Notes: a model not told the origin generated them from the sequence alone. A stretch of DNA of 64,000 bases from JAAYTD01 sp964472015 (GCA_964472015.1 CAYYIP010000003.1:1-64000), one strand, 5' to 3'; positions 17,835 to 27,986 are shown, numbered from the stretch's first letter. Numbers and translations are program-made.

Positions 17835-20579
17835 ATGAAGCTCAAGCTTAAAGTAATATATAATAATATAAATATACAATATTTTTTATATAAATTTTTT
17901 TGTTATATTTTTATTATTTTTACGATACTTGCTTTCCAACAGGTTTTTGCACAAAAGAATATAAATAAAAGTAAAGGGTTGTCAAAAGTCAGTACGTTAA
18001 ATAATAAAGATAAAGATAGTAGTAATACCGAATTAAAAAAATCACCATCTGGTATAGATACAATAGTTAATTTTAGTGCAAAAAATATTGTTGAATTTAA
18101 TCCCAAAACTAAAAGAATGATATTAAAAGGGGATGCAAAAGTTGATTTTAAAAATCAAAGTTTAGAAGCAGAAATTATTGAGATAGACTTTGATAAATCA
18201 ATTTTGTATGCAAAATTTGATAGGGATAGTGTCGGGAATATAGTTGGTTTTCCAAAGTTTAATGACGAAGGCGAAGAGTTTTATGGGGAAGAGTTAACTT
18301 ATAACTTTAAGCAAAAAAAGGGGATTCTAAAGAGTGGTGAAACAAAAATGGGCGAAGGATTTTATTATGGTGAATATATCAATAGAGTTTCAAATAATGA
18401 ATATTGTGTAAAAAATGGTTACTATACAACTTGTGATGCTGCTGAACCACATTACCATTTTGGTTCTTCAAAAATAAAAATGTTAGTTGGAGATAAAATA
18501 TTTGTAGATCCATTAGTTTTTTATGTTGAAGATATTCCTATTTTTGCAATACCATTTGGATTATTTTTACCTATTAAACGTGGGCGTGCCTCGGGATTAA
18601 TAGTACCCTCTTTTTATTTTTCAAAAAGTAGAGGAGTGGTTTTTGAAAATTTAGGATTTTATTTAGCAGCTTCGGATTATTGGGATACTAAAATTACTAC
18701 TGATTTATATTCAAAAGGTGGCTTCCTAATAAATACAGATACACGTTGGGCATTAAAAAATATTTTTGATGGTAATTTACAGTTTAGTTATGGGCGGACA
18801 AGATTTTCACTTAATGATGAATTTACTAAAGAATGGCGATTAGTTTTAAATCATAATCATATATTTAATCCTTTTGAAAATGCTAATATCAATTTAAATT
18901 TTGCATCCCAAGATTTTAATAGAAACACTTCGACTAATTTAAATAAACGTATACAGCAAAATATACATTCTTCAGCATCATATTCTCGTACTTTTGAAAA
19001 TGGAATAACGACTTCTTTGTCTTTTCAAAATGATCAAAATATTATTACTTCTGAATATAGAGGGACTATTCCTCTAAATGTATCTATTCCTCAGTTATCA
19101 ATGAAGAGATTTTTTAATATTCCTAATAATAAATGGTATTCTTGGGTGCGTGATATTGCTTTTAGATATCACGGAAATGCATATTATAATTTTGATAAAA
19201 CACAGTTTATTAATTCTTATTATGATGAACAAAATACATTAGTATTTGATACTACATTTACTAATAGTGCAACATCTTATATTGCTCATTCACCAACATT
19301 AACTGTTACGCCAAAGTTTGGATATTTTAATATAACTCCTAATATTAGTTTTAATGCAAATAATTATTTTCGCAAAATGGAAAAAAGTTTTAATAGTAAT
19401 GATACTAATATAGTAGAAAATTTTAAAGGTGGTTTCTTTACAGAATATAATTATTCTTTTGGAGTGGGAATATCTACACGTGTATATGGAGTGGCAGACG
19501 AAAAAAGAAAATTATTTTGGTTAATAAATCCAAATGATTTGGGTATGAAAGCTATTAGACATACTTATCAGCCAAGTTTAAATTTTAGTTATGTACCTGA
19601 TTTTTCACAAGAAAAATACGGATTTTATGGTAAATATAATGACCCAAATACAGGTCGAGAAGTAATTTATTCTTATTTTGAAAAAGAAGGTGGTAATCAT
19701 TCGTCAAGACATTTACAAAAAAGATTGAGTTATTCTGATGTACATAGCCTTGAAATAAAAAAACATAGTGAAAATGATTCTATCCCCGATACTAATATAG
19801 AATTACTAAGGTTCTCTTTGAATTGTTCTTATAATTTTGCGTCTGATTCACTAAATTTTAGTGATATTAGTATGAGTTTAAGAACTCCTGCAATAAAATT
19901 TTTAAATTTTACAAGTAGTGCTATTTTTACTCTATATGATGAAGAAAAAGTTGTTAACGAAAATAATAATTATGAGTATTATACAAAAGTTAATAAATTT
20001 TTAATATCCGAGAATAAAGGATTAGCCAGATTAACTAATTTTAATATGGATATATCAACTTCTTTTTCGTCTGAAGGTTTAATAGGAAGTGAAGATGAAT
20101 ATTTAATTAATACTACTAATGCTAATACTGATAATAATGAAACACCAGGAACACAAGGACTTGGTGCGAAGTTTGTTCAAAGACGTTCAAATGATACTTC
20201 AATAGAAGAAGACTTGTTTGCAGAAAATACTTATGGATATTCGCCAATAAAATTACCTTGGAGTATTAATATAGGATTAAATTTTAATTATAATAATACT
20301 AATATCAATACTATTAATCGTTCATTAAATTTTAATACAACTTTAAATTTTACAATTGCTAATACATGGGTGTTTTCATCTACCTTACAATATGATTTTA
20401 TTAACAATAAAATTATAGCACCACAAATAAATATTAGAAAAGATTTTCATTGCTGGGACTTGACCGCAATTTGGTATCCTGCCGGATATAATCAAGGTTT
20501 TTATTTAAGATTTGGAATTAAATCATCTCAATTGAGAGACTTGAAAATTGAAAAACGAGATTCGCCTATATTTAGATAA
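17835..20579 (+). CDS. lptD: LPS assembly outer-membrane protein LptD
   Basis: Outer-membrane translocon that inserts lipopolysaccharide into the outer leaflet. An N-terminal hydrophobic signal (~15-38, cut after FAQ) is followed by a low-complexity linker and an OstA/LptA-like beta-jellyroll domain (~70-190: ILKGDAKVDFKNQSLEAEII, YGEELTYNFKQKKGILKSG). GYYTTCDAAEPHYHF carries the conserved Cys region at the domain boundary. The LptD barrel opener IPFGLFLPIKRGRASGLIVPSF and a long series of amphipathic strands fill the remaining ~650 residues. Total is 914 residues, typical for FCB LptD. A second cysteine region expected for disulphide linkage was not clearly seen. The downstream neighbour on the other strand is a GT9 glycosyltransferase, also of LPS type. 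Confidence 0.88.
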   Translation: MKLKLKVIYNNINIQYFLYKFFCYIFIIFTILAFQQVFAQKNINKSKGLSKVSTLNNKDKDSSNTELKKSPSGIDTIVNFSAKNIVEFNPKTKRMILKGDAKVDFKNQSLEAEIIEIDFDKSILYAKFDRDSVGNIVGFPKFNDEGEEFYGEELTYNFKQKKGILKSGETKMGEGFYYGEYINRVSNNEYCVKNGYYTTCDAAEPHYHFGSSKIKMLVGDKIFVDPLVFYVEDIPIFAIPFGLFLPIKRGRASGLIVPSFYFSKSRGVVFENLGFYLAASDYWDTKITTDLYSKGGFLINTDTRWALKNIFDGNLQFSYGRTRFSLNDEFTKEWRLVLNHNHIFNPFENANINLNFASQDFNRNTSTNLNKRIQQNIHSSASYSRTFENGITTSLSFQNDQNIITSEYRGTIPLNVSIPQLSMKRFFNIPNNKWYSWVRDIAFRYHGNAYYNFDKTQFINSYYDEQNTLVFDTTFTNSATSYIAHSPTLTVTPKFGYFNITPNISFNANNYFRKMEKSFNSNDTNIVENFKGGFFTEYNYSFGVGISTRVYGVADEKRKLFWLINPNDLGMKAIRHTYQPSLNFSYVPDFSQEKYGFYGKYNDPNTGREVIYSYFEKEGGNHSSRHLQKRLSYSDVHSLEIKKHSENDSIPDTNIELLRFSLNCSYNFASDSLNFSDISMSLRTPAIKFLNFTSSAIFTLYDEEKVVNENNNYEYYTKVNKFLISENKGLARLTNFNMDISTSFSSEGLIGSEDEYLINTTNANTDNNETPGTQGLGAKFVQRRSNDTSIEEDLFAENTYGYSPIKLPWSINIGLNFNYNNTNINTINRSLNFNTTLNFTIANTWVFSSTLQYDFINNKIIAPQINIRKDFHCWDLTAIWYPAGYNQGFYLRFGIKSSQLRDLKIEKRDSPIFR

Positions 20580-20583
20580 TAAA

Positions 20584-20618
20584 AAAATATAAAATATAAA
20601 ATATAAAATATAAAATAT
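20584..20618 (+). repeat. 7-bp tandem repeat, five copies
   Basis: Five perfect AAAATAT units between the convergent ends of lptD and the GT9 gene. It is too short and simple to be a CRISPR or coding repeat. Confidence 0.85.
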
Positions 20619-20634
20619 ATTAGATAGTTTTACT

Positions 20635-21594
20635 TTATATATCATATTTTTTATAAAAATTATTATATTCACTTAAAGCGTATTCTACCGAGATAGCATC
20701 TAAACGTGCTTCAAGTTGTTCTGGTATTATCATTATACTTTTGCTGCTTAATGGTCTAAATTTTGTAATACTCCATGGAACATTGCAAGTAAGCGAGATA
20801 ACAGGAATATCGAAAGCTGCAGCAATGTGTACACAAGATGTATCAGGGGTTATTAATAGTTTAGATTTAGAAATTAATGCTGATATTGTATTAAAATCAG
20901 ATGGCGGAAAATTTAATATATTAGTTTTTTTAGAAATTTCTTGTATGATTTTAAAATCATTTGGTGCAGAAATTATTATATAATTTTCTTTTTCTTTTGT
21001 TTGCTCTATAAATTTAATCCATTTATCTACACTCCACATTTTATTAATATGACTTGCAGAAAAATTTAATATTGTAAAATTATCTACATTGTGAGTTTTT
21101 ATATAAGTATCAACAGTTTTTATCGAAGTATCTTCTAAATATAATTTAGGTTTTTTCTCTTCTATATCTTTTATTCCTGCCAATGATAAACATTGTTTTA
21201 ATCGTTCTATAAAATGTAAATTTATATTATCTTTATTTGATGGAATTCCAATGTTAAATGTTTTATGTTTATCATCATTAAAGCCTACTTTTGTCTTTGC
21301 CTTAACTAATTTGGATATTATATAACTTTCAGTAGAATAATGGTCTTTTGGATCTATATATAAATCAAATTTTAATTTTCTTAATTTTTTTATAAACTTT
21401 AATATTTTAAGAGGTTGTTTATCAAATACTATAACTTTTTTTAGATTTGGATTATTATTTACAATGAAAAAATTAGACGGTCCAGCAAGAAAATATATTT
21501 CTGCATCTGGCAATGATTTTTTAATCATTTGTATGCTTGAAGTCATCAAAATCATATCGCCAATTCTTCCAAGTTGTACTAAACATATTTTCAT
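20635..21594 (-). CDS. GT9-family glycosyltransferase (heptosyltransferase-like)
   Basis: Resembles ADP-heptose:LPS heptosyltransferases, which add core sugars to lipid A at the inner membrane. It begins with the family motif MKICLVQLGRIGDMILMTSSI. A domain boundary lies near FTILNFSASHINKMWSVDKW, where the donor-site KxW is kept. The C-terminal donor-binding motif is LLITPDTSCVHIAAAFDIPVI. Length is 319 residues, slightly short but complete. It follows thiD by 22 bp in the same direction and ends convergent to lptD. Which sugar is transferred cannot be read from the sequence. Confidence 0.85.
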   Translation of the reverse strand: MKICLVQLGRIGDMILMTSSIQMIKKSLPDAEIYFLAGPSNFFIVNNNPNLKKVIVFDKQPLKILKFIKKLRKLKFDLYIDPKDHYSTESYIISKLVKAKTKVGFNDDKHKTFNIGIPSNKDNINLHFIERLKQCLSLAGIKDIEEKKPKLYLEDTSIKTVDTYIKTHNVDNFTILNFSASHINKMWSVDKWIKFIEQTKEKENYIIISAPNDFKIIQEISKKTNILNFPPSDFNTISALISKSKLLITPDTSCVHIAAAFDIPVISLTCNVPWSITKFRPLSSKSIMIIPEQLEARLDAISVEYALSEYNNFYKKYDI

Positions 21595-21616
21595 AATTAT
21601 TAACTATTATAATTAT

Positions 21617-22429
21617 TTAATCTTTATAAAATTGATGTGAGTGATGTAATGGTCCGAATCCTTTTCCTAATTTATAATTTTTACCACTTAATAATGCATC
21701 ATATAAATATTTGTGTGCATTATGTATGGCAATATCTATATTTTTATTTTTCCCTAATTCTGTAGCTATAGCAGCAGATAATGTACAACCAGTACCGTGA
21801 GTGTTGATAGTATCAATTTTTTTAGACTTTATATTTTGTATTTTCTTAGATCGTATATTATAATAAGTATCAACTAAATCTTCATAAGGAAGATGCCCAC
21901 CTTTTACTAAGGCACATTGACAACCTAATTTTGTTAAATCCATTGCTGCTTTTTCCATATCTTGCAATTTTTTTATTTTTCTATCTAATAAAATTTCTGT
22001 TTCATCTATATTCGGAGTTATAATAGTTGCAAGCGGAAATAATTTATTTTTTAATATGTTTATAGTATCATTTTCTATTAATATATGCCCACTTGTAGAG
22101 ACCATTACAGGGTCTACAACAACTTTTTTTATATTAAATTTTTTTATACAATCGACTATTGTTTCTATAGTTTGCGAATTGTGTAACATCCCTGTTTTTA
22201 AGGCTGCAATTTCTATATCTTCAGCAATTGCCTCAAATTGTTGTTGTATCATTTCTGTTGGTATAGGATGAATACCTCTAACTCCTTGTGTGTTTTGTGC
22301 CGTAATTGCAGTTATAACTGAAACACCGAATCCACCAAGTGCTTCTATTGTTTTTAAATCTGCTTGTATACCAGCACCACCGCTACTATCTGAACCTGCA
22401 ATAGTAAGTATAACTGTATATTTTTTCAT
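21617..22429 (-). CDS. thiD: Hydroxymethylpyrimidine/phosphomethylpyrimidine kinase
   Basis: Ribokinase-fold kinase that phosphorylates HMP and HMP-P for thiamine synthesis or salvage. It shows the N-terminal substrate loop TIAGSDSSGGAGIQADLKT, the VVDPVMVSTSGHIL segment, the ATP-binding CALVKGGHLP and the anion-hole motif NTHGTGCTLSAAIA with the catalytic-base region. Length is 270 residues, normal. No other thi gene is in the window, so pathway completeness cannot be judged. The neighbours (glycosidase upstream, GT9 downstream) suggest co-transcription by proximity only. Confidence 0.95.
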   Translation of the reverse strand: MKKYTVILTIAGSDSSGGAGIQADLKTIEALGGFGVSVITAITAQNTQGVRGIHPIPTEMIQQQFEAIAEDIEIAALKTGMLHNSQTIETIVDCIKKFNIKKVVVDPVMVSTSGHILIENDTINILKNKLFPLATIITPNIDETEILLDRKIKKLQDMEKAAMDLTKLGCQCALVKGGHLPYEDLVDTYYNIRSKKIQNIKSKKIDTINTHGTGCTLSAAIATELGKNKNIDIAIHNAHKYLYDALLSGKNYKLGKGFGPLHHSHQFYKD

Positions 22430-22492
22430 AATATTTAATGTTTATATATAATATAAAGTTAAAACTTAATAAATTTATTTATATATAATTTA

Positions 22493-24721
22493 TTAACTAT
22501 TAACTATTATATTTTTATGATATATCTTATTTAAACATTTTATTTTAATTTGATATATACCATTTGGTAAAGAAATATTATCAATTATAATTTCATTTTT
22601 AAATTCTTCTATGTTTTTAAAAAATACTTTTTCACCAAGTATATTGTATATTTCAATGTTATTAACAAAAGTTCCTTTATTAAAACTAATATTAAAATAA
22701 TTATTAGTAGGGGTTGGATATATTACTATATTATTTATGCTATCCTTGTCTGGTAATCCTTTTACAGGAATTGCTAATATAGTAAAAGAATGTTTAGGAA
22801 AAATATAATTATTTGATATTTCCCATTCTTTTTGTGTTGGTAATATCTTGTTAGGTTCTTCAACGTTATTATTATCAAGGAAATGCTCACTATAAATTTC
22901 ATAAACTTTTCCAATCGTTCCATTTATTTCCATATCTAACATTAAATTTGTTGCTATGCTTTCTCTTGAATGTCTATTAATAACAGCAATAAATAATGAA
23001 TCTTTAGAAATTGATGTAGTTACATCAAGATATGGTGTAATATCAACCCAATTTTCTATTTCATATAAATGAAAAGTATTACAATTTACTTCATTTTTTA
23101 ATATGAAATTTCCTCTATGATTACTAGCTAAAGCAATAGCATATAATGATGGTGTAGCCCATATAACTTTTTTCCCATTTTTGTTTATACCTTGCTTGAA
23201 CATTCCTAATCCAAAAGTACGTGTTGCAAATTCTATAATATCAGGTTTCCTCATATATAATAAATATTCAGCTGCATTCCATAAAGCAGCTTCTATTGCA
23301 TAATTACGAGAAATAGTATCAAATAACCAATTATTTTGTTTTATTGTTCCATAACTGCTCCACCATTCAGTACTTGCTATTTTTAAATTTGGATAGTGTT
23401 CTTTTATTTTTTTTTCATATTCATTTATTTTCCTTTCAGTGTAGTTCCCAGAAACTACTGATAAATAAGTTTTTTCATCATCTGCGAAAGTATCTTTGTT
23501 TAAACCGCCACAAGGATGAAATCCATAAATATCATGTTCTTTAGCAGTAATTGACATCAAAGTATCAAAAGTATTATCCCAACTATTTCCATTACTTATT
23601 AGCCTTAAAGAAGAATCATATGCCTTAATTGCATTATAAAATTTTGAATATTTATATATGTAATTCAATATCCCATATAAGTACCGTTCATTCCCAATTT
23701 CCCAATATTTTATATTATAAGGTTCAGGATTTCCCCCCCCCATTTTTTTTCTTAAGTTTCCAAAAGCTGTGTTTGTATCACCATTACAGTATTCTATCCA
23801 ATTTATAGCTTCATTAATACTACGATTGTAATTTATAACAAAATAAGGTTCTATATTAAAGTGTTGACAAATTTTTACAAATTCATCAGTTCCCATATCC
23901 ATTCTTTGTAAATTGCCAACTTGGTCAAAATGAGGTGCAAAACGCTTATCTATATGAGTAATTGCAGCTTGCCAATATGTATTTTCTAAATCAGCAAATC
24001 CACCACCGGGATATCGTATAATACCTGGCTTCCATATTCTAAATAAATCAGCATATTCTTTTCTAATACCTAGTTCATTATTTGTAGGCATAAAAGATGT
24101 TTCATCTATTTCAATGCTGCCTGTTCCTTTGTATGTTATTGCAAAATTTATAGAATAATGTGTTTTTATTGCGGGTACTTCAAATTCAATTTTTTTCCAT
24201 TCACTACTTGAAATATCAAGTTCTTTTTCAAATAGTCTTGTAGTAAAATTACTATCAAAAGCAACAAATTTAGCAACTCCACTAGCATTGTTATTTTTAA
24301 CGTAAATGTAGAAAGTGTGTGATATATTATTTTCTATATAAATTTTTTGATATATAGCAGATTCAATAATTCCATTACCTGAAATTTCTATTCCATATTT
24401 TCCATTTTCATTATAACCACCATAAATATATTTGATAAAATCAAATTCACCTTTTGTATCATACCAATAATTCCAATATTTATGTTTATCTGATTTTATA
24501 AAATCGAAACCTCTATCATATATTTCCTGTGCCCACATACCACCATATCCATTAGTATAATCAAGCAGAAATTCTATAAAACCACCATTCGCGTTTTTTG
24601 AAATTGGTGTTTGAGAATCTAATTCATTAATTATTTTTATAGTTGCAGTTTCTTTGCTATTGATATCAATAAAACAAATAAAATATAATATTACTAATGT
24701 TATGATTTTTTTAATATTCAT
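22493..24721 (-). CDS. Secreted GH51-like alpha-L-arabinofuranosidase with T9SS tail
   Basis: Exported glycoside hydrolase related to GH51 arabinofuranosidases. It has a signal peptide (~1-23), then a beta-sandwich CBM-like module (~110-215) including YIYVKNNNASGVAKFVAFD. The (beta/alpha)8 barrel contains GIIRYPGGGFADLENTYWQ, the acid/base region YWEIGNERY (Asn-Glu) and the likely nucleophile Glu in ASTEWWSS. A C-terminal beta-sandwich (~540-660) follows, then an ~80-residue T9SS sorting domain (IYPTPTNNYFNI ... LPNGIYQIKI). All catalytic positions seem present. The substrate is not certain; arabinose-containing polysaccharide is the family norm. A G9 tract lies inside the barrel-coding region. 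Confidence 0.82.
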   Translation of the reverse strand: MNIKKIITLVILYFICFIDINSKETATIKIINELDSQTPISKNANGGFIEFLLDYTNGYGGMWAQEIYDRGFDFIKSDKHKYWNYWYDTKGEFDFIKYIYGGYNENGKYGIEISGNGIIESAIYQKIYIENNISHTFYIYVKNNNASGVAKFVAFDSNFTTRLFEKELDISSSEWKKIEFEVPAIKTHYSINFAITYKGTGSIEIDETSFMPTNNELGIRKEYADLFRIWKPGIIRYPGGGFADLENTYWQAAITHIDKRFAPHFDQVGNLQRMDMGTDEFVKICQHFNIEPYFVINYNRSINEAINWIEYCNGDTNTAFGNLRKKMGGGNPEPYNIKYWEIGNERYLYGILNYIYKYSKFYNAIKAYDSSLRLISNGNSWDNTFDTLMSITAKEHDIYGFHPCGGLNKDTFADDEKTYLSVVSGNYTERKINEYEKKIKEHYPNLKIASTEWWSSYGTIKQNNWLFDTISRNYAIEAALWNAAEYLLYMRKPDIIEFATRTFGLGMFKQGINKNGKKVIWATPSLYAIALASNHRGNFILKNEVNCNTFHLYEIENWVDITPYLDVTTSISKDSLFIAVINRHSRESIATNLMLDMEINGTIGKVYEIYSEHFLDNNNVEEPNKILPTQKEWEISNNYIFPKHSFTILAIPVKGLPDKDSINNIVIYPTPTNNYFNISFNKGTFVNNIEIYNILGEKVFFKNIEEFKNEIIIDNISLPNGIYQIKIKCLNKIYHKNIIVNS
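23733..23741 (-). repeat. G9 homopolymer inside the glycosidase gene
   Basis: Nine consecutive C on the plus strand (G on the coding strand), next to an eight-base A tract, encode M-G-G-G-N in the GH51-like barrel. It is in frame as assembled. A 9-bp G tract stands out strongly in DNA this AT-rich and is prone to slippage. Confidence 0.9.
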
Positions 24722-24777
24722 TTTTTAATATTATATAAATATTATATATATAGTATATAAATAATATATTATTATAA

Positions 24778-25413
24778 TTACTTATCCGAATTTAAAATAA
24801 CATCCAATAAACGTTTACATTCTTTCTGTAGGTCTTTCTCATTATTTTCATTCATAATAAAATAATCAAAATCTAATTTTGCATTATCAAATTGTTTTAC
24901 TTTATAATATGAAATACCACGTCCATAAAAAGCTAACAAATTTTTAGGATTTATATTTATTGCCTCTGTAAAATCATTAATAGCACTATTAAAATTTTGT
25001 TCTATATAGTGTGCTATTCCACGACTATAATAAGCCTTATCCAATTTATTATTAATTTCAATAGCTTTTGTTAAATTTTCAATGCTTTTAGCTGTTTGTC
25101 CATTTTGTAAATTAACTAGTCCTAATCCTAAATAAGCATCAAAATAGTCACTTTTTAATTTAATTGCATTTGTAAAATCAATAATAGCTTTGTTATTATC
25201 ATCCGAATAAAAATAAGCCATTCCACGACCATAGAAAGCAGGTGCATATTGGTCATAATTTGCTATTATATTAGAATAAATTTCAATGGCTTTTTTATAA
25301 TTATTTGAACCTAATGCTTCTATTGCATTTTCTATATTTTGATTGTTATTAGAAAAACTTGTTAATTGTGAAAATAATAAACTAATAACAATAATAAAGA
25401 TATTTCTTTTCAT
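24778..25413 (-). CDS. Exported tetratricopeptide-repeat protein
   Basis: A 211-residue protein with a signal peptide (hydrophobic ~5-20), likely periplasmic. About five TPR units of 34 residues follow, with typical phrases such as YAPAFYGRGMAYFYSDDNNKAI, AYYSRGIAHYIEQNFNSAI and AFYGRGISYYKVKQFDNAK. TPR repeats bind other proteins; no enzymatic motif is seen. It starts 20 bp after purA and lies 56 bp before the glycosidase gene in the same direction. The partner and function are unknown. Confidence 0.85.
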   Translation of the reverse strand: MKRNIFIIVISLLFSQLTSFSNNNQNIENAIEALGSNNYKKAIEIYSNIIANYDQYAPAFYGRGMAYFYSDDNNKAIIDFTNAIKLKSDYFDAYLGLGLVNLQNGQTAKSIENLTKAIEINNKLDKAYYSRGIAHYIEQNFNSAINDFTEAININPKNLLAFYGRGISYYKVKQFDNAKLDFDYFIMNENNEKDLQKECKRLLDVILNSDK

Positions 25414-25433
25414 AAATTTATTTTAATTTTAAA

Positions 25434-26711
25434 TTAAAATCTAATAATTGTATCATTTCTATCTGGACTTGTTGAAATTAATGATATCTTTGTATTAATA
25501 AATTTTTCAATAAATTGTATATAATTTTGTGTTTGTTTTGGTAAATCTTCAAATTTATTAATACCTGATATATCTTGTTCCCAACCATCTAGTGTAGTGT
25601 ATTCAATTTCTAATTTATCTTTATCATCTATATATGTTGGGAAATTATCAACAACTTTTCCATTAATAATGTATTTAGTTGCAACTTTTATTTCTTTAAA
25701 AGAATTTAATACATCAATTTTTGTTAAAGCTATTTCAGTAAATCCATTTATAATTAATGAATAATTTAAAGCAACTAAATCAAGCCATCCACAACGTCTT
25801 GGTCTTCCAGTTGTAGAACCAAATTCATTTCCACGTTGTGCCATTATTTTGCCAATTTCATTTATTTGTTCAGTAGGGAAGGGGCCATTCCCTACACGTG
25901 TACAATAAGCTTTTGTAATTCCTATAATTTGATTTATCTTATTAGGAGGTATTCCTGTACCTGTACAAGCACCTCCAGAAGTAGTATTTGAACTTGTTAC
26001 AAAAGGATAAGTCCCAAAATCAACATCAAGTAAAGCACCTTGTGCACCTTCTATCATTATATTTTGTCCATTGTTAATTGCTTGATTTAAAAAATAAACA
26101 GTATCTTGAATATAAGGTTTTAACTTTTCACAAGCATCTACGAATTTTTCAATCGTTTCATTATCTATTATATTTTTATTATCATATACTGATGCTAAAA
26201 TTTTATTTTTTTCTTCTATATTTTTGTTTATTTTTTCTTTTAATACTTCTTTATTAAATATGTCAAAAACTTTAATTCCAATACGAGCAACTTTATCAGT
26301 ATAAGCTGGTCCTATCCCTCGTCCTGTTGTTCCTATTATAGTTGATTTTATAGAGTTTTCTTTTGCTTTATCTATAGTAATATGATATGGTAATATTAAA
26401 TGAGCATCATGACTTATTATTAAACGATTTTCAACAGAAATATTATTATCGTTTAACATATTTATTTCATCAATTAATGCAATAGGATCTATAACCACTC
26501 CATTACCAATAACACATTTTGTATTTTTTTGTAAAATTCCTGATGGTATTAGATGTAAAACTATTTTTTTACCATTAAATACTATAGTATGACCTGCATT
26601 TGCACCGCCTTGACATCTTATAACTATATTATAGTTTTTACATAGTAAATCAACAATTTTTCCTTTACCTTCATCACCCCATTGGGCACCTAATATAAGA
26701 GTAGCACTCAT
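25434..26711 (-). CDS. purA: Adenylosuccinate synthetase
   Basis: Joins IMP and aspartate with GTP hydrolysis to make adenylosuccinate, the first committed step to AMP. It begins with the P-loop-like QWGDEGKGKIVDLL with its catalytic Asp and Lys. Further motifs are GGANAGHTIV with the catalytic His, TTGRGIGPAYTDK, IEGAQGALLDVDFGTYPFVTSSN, TRVGNGPFPTE and TGRPRRCGWLD. Length is 425 residues, usual. The protein ends on SLISTSPDRNDTIIRF, matching the GTP-binding C-terminus. It is the head of a close run with the TPR gene. Confidence 0.97.
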   Translation of the reverse strand: MSATLILGAQWGDEGKGKIVDLLCKNYNIVIRCQGGANAGHTIVFNGKKIVLHLIPSGILQKNTKCVIGNGVVIDPIALIDEINMLNDNNISVENRLIISHDAHLILPYHITIDKAKENSIKSTIIGTTGRGIGPAYTDKVARIGIKVFDIFNKEVLKEKINKNIEEKNKILASVYDNKNIIDNETIEKFVDACEKLKPYIQDTVYFLNQAINNGQNIMIEGAQGALLDVDFGTYPFVTSSNTTSGGACTGTGIPPNKINQIIGITKAYCTRVGNGPFPTEQINEIGKIMAQRGNEFGSTTGRPRRCGWLDLVALNYSLIINGFTEIALTKIDVLNSFKEIKVATKYIINGKVVDNFPTYIDDKDKLEIEYTTLDGWEQDISGINKFEDLPKQTQNYIQFIEKFINTKISLISTSPDRNDTIIRF

Positions 26712-26758
26712 TTTTTATTTATAATATTATTTTTATTTGTGTTAATTTATTTTACTTA

Positions 26759-27892
26759 TTAAATTATATTCTTATCGTAAATTCTGTATGTTTTATAAAG
26801 TTCAGCATGCATAGTTTGTGTTAGAGCACGATTCATCATTTCATTATCTTCTAATACCCAAGATGCTTCACCTTTTGTAATTCCAATTTTACGAGCATTT
26901 TCTCCTATTGAATAGTATAATAAAGTATCTATTCCGGTTTTTTGATATTCCGGTTTTGTTCCGAGAATAATTATTCTAACAAGATCAATTTTTTTCTTTT
27001 TTGTTAATAATTGTATTCCTGCACCTATTAGGCCACCTTTTTTATTATGAATTAATACTTGATTCATATCAGGTAATGCTAGTGCAACGCCCGCTGGTTC
27101 GCCATCAAGTTCAGCAATTAATGTAGTTTCAGGTATTCCAAAATTTACTAATTGAGATGCTAGATAATCAAATTCTGCATTTGTCATTTTTACAAATCCC
27201 CAGTTAGGCTGCCATGCAGCATTATAAATTTCCCTAAAAATTTCAATATCTTTTTCTAATTGTTTTTTATTTTTAAATTCAAGACTACGTATATTTATTT
27301 TATACCTTTCTTTTATAATTCCTGCTAGTTTTAATAATTTTTCACTGCGAAAAGTTTCATAATTCAAAATATATGCGTATAAATCTTTTGCCTTATTAAA
27401 ACCATAATTATCACATAAAGTTGGATAATATTCTGGGTTATAAGTCATTAAAATAACAGGCGGTTTGTCATAAGCATTCATTAACATTCCAAGTTCATCA
27501 TTGAAAGTTGGATTTACAGGTCCACGCATAATATTTAAATTCCTTTCTTTTAACCATTCTGCTGCTGTATTAAAAAGCATATTTGCAACTTCTTGGTCAT
27601 TTATACATTCAAAAAACCCCCAGAAGCCTACTTTATCATTATGTATTAAATTATGCCTTTTGTTTTCAATAGCACCTATACGTCCTACAATATTTCCTTG
27701 TGAATCTTCTGCTAAAAATAGTTGATAATCTGCATGTTGATAAAGTGGATTTTTTTCTTTATCAAAAAGTTCTTTACGTTCAGAAATAAGAGGTGGAACA
27801 AAATTCGGATTATTTTGATAAAATAACCATTGAGACTTAATAAATGTTAATAAGTTATTTTTATCTTTAACTGGTTTTATTGTATAATTCAT
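26759..27892 (-). CDS. GNAT-superfamily acetyltransferase-like protein
   Basis: A 377-residue conserved protein, widely annotated as GNAT-like. Visible are the N-terminal domain phrase NPNFVPPLISERKELFD, the conserved IMRGPVNPTFNDELGMLMN, and a C-terminal GNAT fold. The C-terminal part has ELDGEPAGVALALPDMNQVL and KPEYQKTGIDTLLYY, standing in for the acetyl-CoA-binding Q/RxxGxG/A loop (here QKTGID). The weak pyrophosphate loop leaves catalytic activity open. It precedes purA by 47 bp. Substrate and role are unknown. Confidence 0.75.
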   Translation of the reverse strand: MNYTIKPVKDKNNLLTFIKSQWLFYQNNPNFVPPLISERKELFDKEKNPLYQHADYQLFLAEDSQGNIVGRIGAIENKRHNLIHNDKVGFWGFFECINDQEVANMLFNTAAEWLKERNLNIMRGPVNPTFNDELGMLMNAYDKPPVILMTYNPEYYPTLCDNYGFNKAKDLYAYILNYETFRSEKLLKLAGIIKERYKINIRSLEFKNKKQLEKDIEIFREIYNAAWQPNWGFVKMTNAEFDYLASQLVNFGIPETTLIAELDGEPAGVALALPDMNQVLIHNKKGGLIGAGIQLLTKKKKIDLVRIIILGTKPEYQKTGIDTLLYYSIGENARKIGITKGEASWVLEDNEMMNRALTQTMHAELYKTYRIYDKNII

Positions 27893-27978
27893 AGTGTGTT
27901 TAGATATAATTTTAGTATATTTTAATTATTACTTTATCTTAAGTATTACATAAAAATAAAATACATATAAATAATACA

Positions 27979-27986
27979 CAAATATA
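27979..27986 (-). promoter_or_regulatory. Possible -7 element (TATATTTG on minus strand)
   Basis: CAAATATA on the plus strand reads TATATTTG on the minus strand, 87 bases before the acetyltransferase-like gene that heads the run of minus-strand genes. Opposing TAAATTTG copies on the plus strand (27999-28006, 28033-28040) could serve the YggS gene. No -33 boxes are well placed. Confidence 0.3.

Noticed and set aside
20584..20618. Tandem repeat as a possible CRISPR
   Set aside because: Seven-base units with no spacers; simple sequence only.
21645..21665. GGTCCGAATCC resembling a tRNA T-loop
   Set aside because: Inside thiD coding sequence, and no matching cloverleaf or acceptor stem.
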